64,000 bases of DNA. It comes from Ramazzottius varieornatus. Taxonomy: Eukaryota > Tardigrada > Eutardigrada > Parachela > Ramazzottiidae. Location of the stretch: the NCBI GenBank assembly GCA_001949185.1, contig BDGG01000002.1:1651807-1715806 (forward strand). The letters run 5' to 3'. Shown one piece after another: positions 56,355 to 64,000 of the stretch. The stretch's first letter is position 1; the number at the start of each line of letters is the position of its first letter. A program made the translations under genes and the position numbers. Under the pieces are notes generated by a model. That model saw nothing but the letters and a program-made list of their open reading frames with translations, ran no database searches and was not told the origin of the DNA.

Positions 56355-59300
56355 ATGTCGAAGCCAGAAGTCATCTTCATCTCGGTGTGGAAAGGCCACC
56401 ACAGCAGCTACGGCATCACTCTACTGGGAAACGGTCCATGCATCGTCTCGGACGTTTCCGTGGATGGACCAGCGGCCAAGGCTGGCGTCCAGCCCGGCTT
56501 GGTGGTCCTGGAAGTTGGAGGGAAGAATGTCGTAAACAAAAACCACAAGGAGGTGAGCGGGGACCGTCGAGAATGTCAATGCGGTTGGAACGTAATGAGT
56601 TATCGTTTGAGCTTAGGTGCGCCAGATGATCCAAGCTGCCGATGTCAACCTTCCCGTTCAATTCAAGTTTTCCACTCTGGACTCGGCCTGTCTCTTCTTT
56701 GGCAACGAGCTGAAAAGCATGTATGAGAGCTGTTTCAGCAAGAAACGACGTAGCAGTGGGGCTACGACGAAGCTACAAAGTCCCAAGAAGAGTGTGGCTG
56801 TTGCTGAAAAGAGTGAAGATAACTGCAAGGAGAATAAGTCAAAAGACATCCAGCCACATCTCTTCACACCACCCAAAGAAGACCATGTGAGTACCTTTCT
56901 ATTGCTTTTCATTAGGGGGGATATAGCGGCAGAGTTTTTTCAGAAAGATGGTTTGGGGGAGCGCCCGGATCTTCTGGACAATTACCAAAGATCTCGGGAC
57001 ATTGCGCGATGGATGCGTCGGAATATGGAGGATTCTCCCAGCCAACAACAGTCTCCCGTTGGAGTGTCGCCTTTGAGTTCCTCCTCGATCACTACAGAGT
57101 TCTGCTGTCTGTATTACTCCAACCTCGTCGACCTTCTTGGTAAGTAATGATCACCACCCGTAAAACGATAGAATTTCCAAAACTGAGCTCGGCAGGGTTG
57201 TTTTTATCAGGTGGCGCTTTTCCAGTAGTTTTGGCTGGAAACGTGCGTCACTTGGAAAAACAATTTAGTCAATAAAGTATGTCTGCCCGCTTCCAGATAT
57301 CCTGTTAACTTCCGAACAGTTTGTTTACAAATTTGAGGATAATTCGTTTTCAACTTTATGCGACCGCGAGAGAGATTCCAACGCTTCTGTGTTTCTTGCA
57401 GGAAGTATGGAAGAGAACGTCTTTCAGAAGAACGTTCAGTACCTCAAGTCCTACAAAGTACCCCCGCAGTTTTGGTGCCGTCTGGTCGTCAACACCAAGA
57501 CACAAAACCTGAGCATCTACCGTCCTGAAGGAAAGTATGCCGTCTACACGTCCAAGAATCTCCGCCAAGTCTTTGTCCACCCGGACGGCCAGTTTTTGGG
57601 CTTGTCCACCGTCCGGACTTCCAAAGTTGCCACGGCGTCGCCGGACGATGCTATCGCTCAAGCTTCCATGGATGTTTACTCCTGTCACATTTTGTGCGTC
57701 GAGACTGCGCTACATTTCAACAGGACTCAACAACGGCAGGTATTGACGCAGCTTTTGGGACCAGACAAAGCGCTGGCCCTGTTGAGTAACGCACAACAAT
57801 ATTTCCCGCTGGATGCTTCCGAGGCCGTCCAAGCTGTCAGTAGCTTGTCAGACGCACTTCCGGGCTTGCAGAAACCGGCAATCGTTAAGAAGCACATCTC
57901 TACCGATCTGGACGAAATCAGTAAGAAATTTCTCATAACCAAACATAAAATTCGCAGACTTCCGTTTGTCTTTCACGCACCTGCATACGTCCATGTAGGA
58001 GCAACTTCATCAGTGTTCGTATGCTGGCGCATGATTGCCGCGCGTTCAATGTGCTTGAGCGTGTTTATCATGCACATGCATACTTCCGATTCGTAGTAAG
58101 AAATTGGGTCGTGGCTCGTGGTGCATGAAAGATGGCTTTGTGGAATGCCGAATGCTCCTACGTGCTCGCTTATCTCGCTGGAAATCACGAGCTGCTGTAT
58201 GCATGTGCGTGGAAGACAGGCATTCTACGAGGTCTTGTCCGAACTCACTCTAACCTGCTTGTGTGTGTTCTTTTGTAGGTGATGTTTCGACACTCAGTGG
58301 AGATGGCACTCCGGACGTGACGGTAGAGCTGAACAGTGCCAACGTTTTACGAAACAGCATGCGAAAGTACGGTCCTTACGCCAGTAACCTTCGGCGCAAC
58401 TCGATCTCTTCCGACAGCTTGTCGGTCATCCCCACTGTTCCCTCCAGCGGGTCCTTCCGGCAAGGCCGTTCTGTCTCTCATCGTTACAGCTGTATGGGTA
58501 CGTATAAGATTTCCGAAGGACACGAAGGTCCACCATGCGACTCGCTTCCCTCCGTGAATGTGGCCAAGGATCTGTCCAGCGTTAAAGAGTCGCCAGCGCG
58601 AGATGTCGTGTCGTCGCTGGAATTGGCCCATCCTGCCGATGAACACTTTCGTCCGGAGGCCTTTTCGACACCGGGTGGTGTGTCACAGAAGAGCACGGGC
58701 AGTCGCAGTGGCAAAATGACGCTGACGGAAGTCCTCCAACATCCCAAAGGCCTCAACATCTTCCAGGTTCCCTTTTCTTCTTTTGGATGAGTGAATGAAT
58801 TGTGTGGCTTTACTCAGGGTGTTCTCGGGTATTTTTGCAGGCGTTTCTAGCTAGCGAGCACAGCGAGGAAAACATCAACTTTTGGCTGGCTTGTCAGGAA
58901 TATCGCTTGTTGAACAGGAGCAAGGAGGTTCGTTTGATCTTTTTCTCCTTTTGATTTCGAGTCATTGGTTTAGCTTGTTTGGCCATTTCAACAGATGAAA
59001 GTGATGGCAAAGAAGATGTACGAGCACTTCATCGCCGTGTCGGGGCGAGAGGCTGTCAACGTGGATGGCGGCGTCCGTTCGGCCATCTTGGATACCTTGG
59101 AAGAGGCCCACGCTGGTCTCTTCGACGCCGCTTGCAAACAGGTAGGCTAGAACCCCTTTTTTGAACCTATGTTGTTTTGAAAAACTTGTAAGAGCATTGA
59201 CAGTAACCTCGACAAAACTGTTTTTCCAAGTGGCGCATGCTGTTAGCCAGTAATACTGGAAATGTGCGCCGCTTGGGAAAACGGCGAGTTTGTGTTGCCG

Positions 59301-60615
59301 GTCCTGCCATTTGACGAAACAAGGTCTTTTCACTGTAGGTGTTCGACCTGATGAAGAGCGACTCGTTTCCTCGTTTCCTCACCAGTTCCTACTACCTGCA
59401 GTTGCGGCAGATGATTGGCAGTTCCGACTTGATGCAGCAGCAACAGCCAGATTTTAACCAGAGCATGCCGTGTCTCATCCGAATGGACAGCCTCACTTCC
59501 ACCAGCAGCCATAATAGTCCGCTCCCCGCGCGACGACAAAGCGCTCTTTTCGGCTGGATGAAAAAGGTATGGTCATTCCAAAAGATTAATGTTGATATTT
59601 TGATCAACATTATTGTTTTCTTGGTTCAGAAATCGGATACCCGTTTGTCGACGGCATCGAGTACTCGTCGATCTCTGCCTGGTCAGGGTCAGTTGCAGGC
59701 GATCTCAAAGACCTCTCCGGGCTTGACGAAACCCCCGTCGAACGTCTCGTGGACTTCGGACACGCTCGACTTGACGGATGATGGAAGTCATCGTCAGCAC
59801 GAACCGGGAAGTCACAATCCTATCAGGAAGCTCCTGGATCGTGGACGAAAGTCGCTCAGTGCTCGGGTCAAGCCTGCCCAGAAACGTAAGCCTTAAACCA
59901 TAATTTCCTCGGTGTTACCAACTCTCCTTCCTATCCAAACACAGAAATTCGAACCTCCAACAAAAACTGTGTTTGCAAAATATCCCGATTTAACTTCGAA
60001 TACCTTCCAGAAATCATGGAAAGAGAGCTCGGCAGAAAATTATACAAGTAGTTTTCCAAAGCGGCGCGTGTGTTTTGTGTTGTTGGCTCGAGGCGCGTCA
60101 CTTGGAAAAGCGATCTTGTCCAGTTTGTTTGCCGAGCTTGTGAATATTTTAAAATTAAAGTAAATTCAGAACACTGTGAGTACTAGGGTAGAATGGTGAT
60201 CAGGGAAGTGTTTCGTGTTGCAGGCGAAAGCCTAATGTCTTTCGTGTCGGAAACAGAATCGTTCAAGAGGACGGAAACGAAGACTTCTAAGCAGAATACT
60301 TCGCCAGTTTCCTTTCAGTTTCGTCGTCCGCTGACGCCACCACCCTCTCGCAACCACGAAGTACAACTTCGTCGAGGTGCTGCCGTGAACAACCAGACAC
60401 GGTCCGCTGGACGCGACCAGAAGCGCTTATCTCTGCAGGCCACCGCACACCGTCAGCTACGTCCAGCGACAGAAGCTGCCACGGAATGGACCTTCACGCA
60501 CAGCAGCTCCCTCGACCTCAACCAAGTACTTCCGACGACTTCTTCCCTCACAAGGGCCTCACCAGTGGGTCCACAGCGTCGCAAAGAAATTCCCTCCAAA
60601 TCTCTTGATTTCTAA
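56355..60615 (+). CDS. RGS12: RGS12-like protein (PDZ, PTB-like and RGS domains)
   Basis: GTPase-activating protein for G-alpha subunits with scaffolding domains. Exons 56355-56552, 56617-57139, 57402-57920, 58279-58766, 58841-58927, 58995-59141, 59339-59566, 59630-59885, 60224-60615; 2838 nt, 945 aa, all phases consistent. The PDZ domain is at residues 1-80 (SSYGITLLGNGPCIVSDV, AAKAGVQPGLVVLEVGGKNV). The PTB-like domain is at about 215-375 (TTEFCCLYYSNLVDLLG, DGQFLGLSTVRTSK, YSCHILCVE). The RGS domain is at about 560-685 (LQHPKGLNIFQAFLASEHSE, ENINFWLACQEYR, VFDLMKSDSFPRFLTSSYY). The tail is Ser/Arg-rich. Vertebrate RGS12 then has Ras-binding domains and a GoLoco motif; I see neither here, so this gene lacks them or they lie in unseen exons. 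Exon 2 contains a 29-nt decoy intron (56887-56915). Introns 2, 6 and 8 carry hairpin elements. Confidence 0.9.
57185..57295. repeat. Hairpin element in RGS intron 2
   Basis: GAGCTCGGCAG at the left end, arms CAGGTGGCGC and GTGCGTCACTTGGAAAAAC with CCAG/CTGG centres, tail CAATTTAGTC. Confidence 0.65.
59180..59300. repeat. Hairpin element in RGS intron 6
   Basis: CTCGACAAAACTGTTTTTCC, AAGTGGCGCATGCTGTTAGC, centre CCAGTAATACTGG, then TGTGCGCCGCTTGGGAAAAC. Confidence 0.7.
60025..60138. repeat. Hairpin element in RGS intron 8 (full length)
   Basis: Full-length member: GAGCTCGGCAGAAAA, GTTTTCCAAAGCGGCGCG, centre, CGCGTCACTTGGAAAAGCGA, CTTGTCCAGTTTGTTTGCC, GAGCTT. Confidence 0.75.
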
Positions 60616-61430
60616 AGTGTAAAGTAAATTATTAGTGCGATTTTTCATCATTTTTGCCGTGCCTTCCACGACTTTGACCGAATTTCCACATCGGAGCGGT
60701 CTCCTCCAGACCAAAGGCTAAGAATGCTTTCAGCATCTCAAGTCCCTTTCTTGAAGGTTTTATCCATTGTCTAGTTTTTAGGTGGGATTTTTGCTTTTTG
60801 TGGAACGTGGTGGTCTAGTTTTTGTGATGAGTTGTTTAGTGGCTCCTTGTTTTCTTTGGCTAAAACTGCTCCGTTTGATTATTTTATATAGCTGTTGGCG
60901 ATGAGATCATGAGAGTTATCATGTTTAGACTTTGAAGATCGTGTCCGTTTTCTGGTCATGCGGTTCGTGCTGAGGCGAAATGCACTGGCGCAACCAGCGG
61001 TCTTTTTCGCATCCCAGTCAGTGAAAACCCACGAAAGGATAATGGCGGACTGGCGATATATAGGCAGCTACCGGCTGTAGGATTATAGTGGCATTAGTCA
61101 AAGGGTTACTCGCACAGCCTGGTGTCAGACTTGGTAAAATTGGCTCGTGCTCCGCAGTCCGCACCCGTACCGGCGGTAACGCTTAATCGCTAATTCGCTG
61201 CACGTCATCGCCTAGGGGTATGAGGGCTCGTTTTGATTCTCAGGCAAATTTTCTCATGCCAATGGCTTACTGGTTTGTGAGAGGACCTCCGTCTGTAGTT
61301 TCTTTTCAAAGCTGTAGTATTTTTGTACGGAAGAAACACTTCGGAAAACACTGGGTCGGCATCGGGTAAGATGTCTTGCCGGTTGAACCTGTGAGAACAT
61401 GGCCATTTTCGTTGTTTTGTCGTAGGCACC
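60616..61430. other. Intergenic, RGS 3' end to ING3
   Basis: Likely 3' UTR and the ING3 promoter. An acceptor (tgtcgtag, just before 61426) precedes the ING3 ATG, so a 5' non-coding exon exists upstream. Confidence 0.5.
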
Positions 61431-63120
61431 ATGTCGCTGATGTACTTGGAGGATTACTTGGAGTTGGTGTCCTTCCTCCCTCAAGAATATCGTGAACGAC
61501 TGACCAAAGTCCGAGAATTGGATCTGGAAGCCAACAACCTTCGAGATAACATTGAAAAGTCCAAAAAGAAAATTCAGAAAGGCTCCAGCACTCGCTACAT
61601 CGCGTCGGACATAAAAATTGACGTAGCGCTCACCACAGATGGCATGTCCGCGGCGGACCGAGCGGCCATCACGGCGGAAATCACCGCTGCCCACGACCGC
61701 ATCGTCCAACTCAGCGTCGAGAAAGTTCGCATCGTTGCCGGTCTCGAGGACCTTATGCTGAGATATAACCGGTAAGGAAGCAGGAGCGGAAGTCTTGGAA
61801 ACACAATGGGCGAGAATCTCGAGATATTTTTATGTCATGTTGGGCCGTACCAGACAGTCACAGTCCAGTTGCTGAAGTGAAGTTTGTAACGCTTTCTGTC
61901 AATCAACCATGTAACACTTAGTCAATCAACTCGTAGGAAAGGCTTTCCTGAATCCTGATTTCTACACGATTTTGGTGCCTTTACTTCTGTGTCTTTAGAC
62001 GCCTTCAAGTGGACACGGAAAAGTTCAAGCTCGAACTAGAAGCGGACAATCCAGGGATAACCGAAAGCCTAGAAGCGCGAGCGGAAGCCGAAATGCGAAA
62101 CCTTCAAGACAGCACCGTTCCCCAGAAGACTTCCCTGCCGGAAGTCCGAATGCCCTCCTCAAGGCGCATTGCCGATTTGGGCTCATACATGGCCTTGCAG
62201 CGACACAAACAAGCTCAGCTTCAGGGTCAAGGCCATTTTCCTGCCAAGCCTATACATCCTTCTTCGCACGAACGAAAAATTAGCACTATTCTCAGCCAGC
62301 ACGGCCACTCGGGTGTGCTAGCGCGCGCCGCTACCCAGGCCATTGCACAAACCCAGCAGATGGCTCATGGCCGACGCACTGCTTCCCTGAAAGCTAGCTA
62401 CGAGGCGGCCGTCCGACGTTCGCCTAATATCTCGCGAGACCAGTCAGGTAAAAAGCATAATTAACGACCAGTGGCTCACTATGGCCATGAAACTTTCGAC
62501 GTCGACGAGTAGGAATAGCCAATCAATGACTAAACCGAGTTTAAATCAACTGGTTGACTGGGGCTCTGAGTCAGCAGTTTTTGTATGGTAACGATGGCCT
62601 GGTGGCCAGTCGGGAGGCCGGACGATCTAGACGTTGGTGGTTCGATATCCAGTTTTTCGGTCGTTGGGGCCAGCAATTGAATTTCTTGTCTCGTTCGTTT
62701 GTAGGTGAGTGTCACGCAGCTTCTCCCGCTACTCACGGTGTTCAGACCGAGCGCGGCACGAGTGCGTACAGGAAGCGACAAGTGCAGCGTCGTGCGGAAG
62801 CTGAAGAAGCCGACGATGGTGCTTATGACGAAGACAAAGCGCTGTACTGTATCTGTCGCCAACCGTCGCACGGCTTCATGGTGGCTTGCGACAACAAGAC
62901 GTGCGCGATTGAATGGTTCCATGGTGCTTGTGTCAGTGTGACTGCAGTAGAAGTGGAAGGTAAGACCTGGTTCTGTCCCGAGTGCCGTCGGGAACGCGAG
63001 CGTAAACGAGCGGCGTTGAACAACCAGCACCTCAAACCTGACTTTCACCCACATCCGTACACGTCGTCTTCGCAACAACAGCAGCGAACCCTAACGAAGA
63101 AGTATCGGAAGCCGCAGTGA
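61431..63120 (+). CDS. ING3: ING3, PHD-finger subunit of NuA4/TIP60
   Basis: Histone H3K4me3 reader of the NuA4/TIP60 acetyltransferase complex. Exons 61431-61771, 61999-62447, 62705-63120; 1206 nt, 401 aa, phases 2 and 1 consistent. The N-terminal ING domain starts MSLMYLEDYLELVSFLPQEY and continues with LDLEANNLRDNIEKSKKKI and DTEKFKLELEADNPGITE, the ING3-specific block. The linker has AATQAIAQTQQMAHGRRTAS and LKASYEAAVRR, also ING3-typical. The C-terminal PHD finger (about 310-360) has the complete C4HC3 set: CICRQ, ACDNKTCAIEWFHGACV, WFCPECRRE. The basic tail ends in KKYRKPQ. Shorter than vertebrate ING3 (about 418 aa) mainly in the Ser-rich linker. No defects. Confidence 0.95.
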
Positions 63121-63804
63121 AAGGAGAGATCTTTCTTCTCCATTCTTCTTATGTTTTAACTGTTTCAAGTCTTTTGTGACAACAACCTCGTCTACTAATT
63201 TAATATTGTTCCGTTAACTTATTAACCCATCCTGTAAATGACAGTACTTCCTTCCGCCTTATGTTTCTCTCTACAGTGGCACCTAGCATAACTCAGAAGT
63301 TTTTGTGTTATCGATTTTAACCTCTGGTTTGGTTATTCTTCTTCCTAACTTGTATGAAAGAAAATGTAACCCAAATAGATATTGAATATGAACAGCTTTC
63401 GACGAAGATCAAGCCTGTCACATGTTGAAGACTGAAGAAACCAGTGTCTTTCGAGTCTAGAAATTGAGCAATTGCGAGCTCGGCAAAAAGATTCGACAAA
63501 ATTATTTTCCGAGTGGCGCGTTCTCTCAGCCAATTGCGTAGAGACGGAGCGCCACTTGAAAAAAGAATCAAACTTGATGAGATTGTTTTCCCAAAGAGGC
63601 GCATGTTGTTAGTGTTATTGGCTGGAAGGTACGTCATTCGCCACGCGATGTTGTCGAGTTTTTTAGCCAAGGTCCCAGTTCCTAATAATATCCTTTTGCC
63701 TTCCTGTAGAAGTCGTTAGGGATTTCCGCGAGTTTCCTCCTTCCTCGATCGCTTTCGTTGCTTTCCGGCTCATACTTGCGCCTTCTGGAAGAATTTTTTG
63801 TGCA
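63121..63804. other. Intergenic with two hairpin elements
   Basis: ING3 3' flank, the hairpin pair at 63476-63672 and nothing else. Confidence 0.5.
63476..63672. repeat. Two adjacent hairpin elements
   Basis: Copy 63476-63570 (GAGCTCGGCAAAAAGATTCG, TTTTCCGAGTGGCGCG, then GGAGCGCCACTTGAAAAA) and copy 63574-63672 (TTTTCCCAAAGAGGCGCATG, centre TTATTGGCTGG, then ATGTTGTCGAGTTTTTTAGCC). Confidence 0.7.
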
Positions 63805-63938
63805 TCATTTGGAGCTGAAGTCGAGGTCGAAGGTGTGACAAACGTGGTCCTCGATGCCAGTGAGGTTGAACACGTGCTCTTCTTCGGGAGAGACTAAGCC
63901 ACGCTGGCGCATGTCAGCGATCAGGTGGTGGGATACGG
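63805..63938 (-). CDS. Last exon of an unidentified gene (partial)
   Basis: On the minus strand a frame ends at TGA 63805-63807 and reads back through an acceptor-like acaag near 63938. It encodes about 43 residues: SHHLIADMRQRGLVSPEEE, then HVFNLTGIEDHVCHTFDLDF and SSK. Codon choice and composition look coding. I do not recognise the family, and the rest lies beyond the window. A direct duplication of GGCTTGTATGGTGAGC (about 63937-63969) sits at the proposed acceptor. Confidence 0.45.
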
Positions 63939-64000
63939 CTTGTATGGTGAGCCGGCTTGTATGGTGAGCGATTCAAAAGTCCACAGTACTTTTACCGCAG

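Noticed and set aside
1-64000. CRISPR array, prophage or bacterial operon
   Set aside because: The repeats are palindromic mobile elements or tandem duplications without regular spacers, and genes are intron-split and animal-type.

Overview
The window is nuclear DNA from an animal. Nearly every recognisable gene is split by short GT-AG introns (mostly about 50-300 bp), there are no operons or ribosome-binding sites, and the conserved genes are metazoan: PUS1, a BEN-domain protein, a natriuretic-peptide-type receptor, ethanolamine kinase, Rap2, lunapark, a trypsin-like protease, RBM25, an RGS12-like protein and ING3. Compact genes, lineage-specific secreted proteins and many small hAT and Tc1-type elements point to a small-genome ecdysozoan. 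A tardigrade is my best guess; this is inference, because nothing in the window identifies the species.

Layout. 0-15 kb is gene-poor and repeat-rich. It holds a possible small six-cysteine secreted peptide (0.5-1.6 kb), palindromic MITEs, a decayed ORF interrupted by a hAT MITE (3.9-4.8 kb), a degraded hAT transposase (5.8-7.9 kb), a multiply frameshifted secreted-protein pseudogene (9.6-11.1 kb) and two 3' exons of an unknown gene (12 kb). 15.8-18.5 kb is PUS1 (minus) and 21.1-23.6 kb the BEN/zinc-finger gene (plus). 25.2-27.8 kb holds two related orphan secreted-protein genes (minus), one broken. 29.3-32.1 kb is a receptor with an ANF-type ligand-binding domain and no visible kinase or cyclase. 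32.7-33.4 kb is a frameshifted GPCR fragment. 34.5-36.2 kb is an orphan secreted protein of 307 aa.

38.1-39.9 kb is ethanolamine kinase (minus), 42.4-43.2 kb Rap2 (minus), 45.9-47.7 kb lunapark (plus), 47.8-49.8 kb a secreted S1 protease with a frame problem (minus), 50.3-54.4 kb RBM25 (minus), 56.4-60.6 kb an RGS12-like PDZ-PTB-RGS protein (plus) and 61.4-63.1 kb ING3 (plus). The right edge cuts into the last exon of another minus-strand gene.

The genes are not an obvious functional cluster. They fall into RNA processing (PUS1, RBM25), chromatin (ING3, BEN), signalling (receptor, Rap2, RGS12-like), membranes (lunapark, ethanolamine kinase) and secreted products. Two sequence themes run across the window: a family of about 110 bp hairpin elements sitting mainly in introns, and a strong excess of the palindrome TGACGTCA. 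Exon models were built by hand; for the models marked as complete, every intron phase agrees and the total length is divisible by three.
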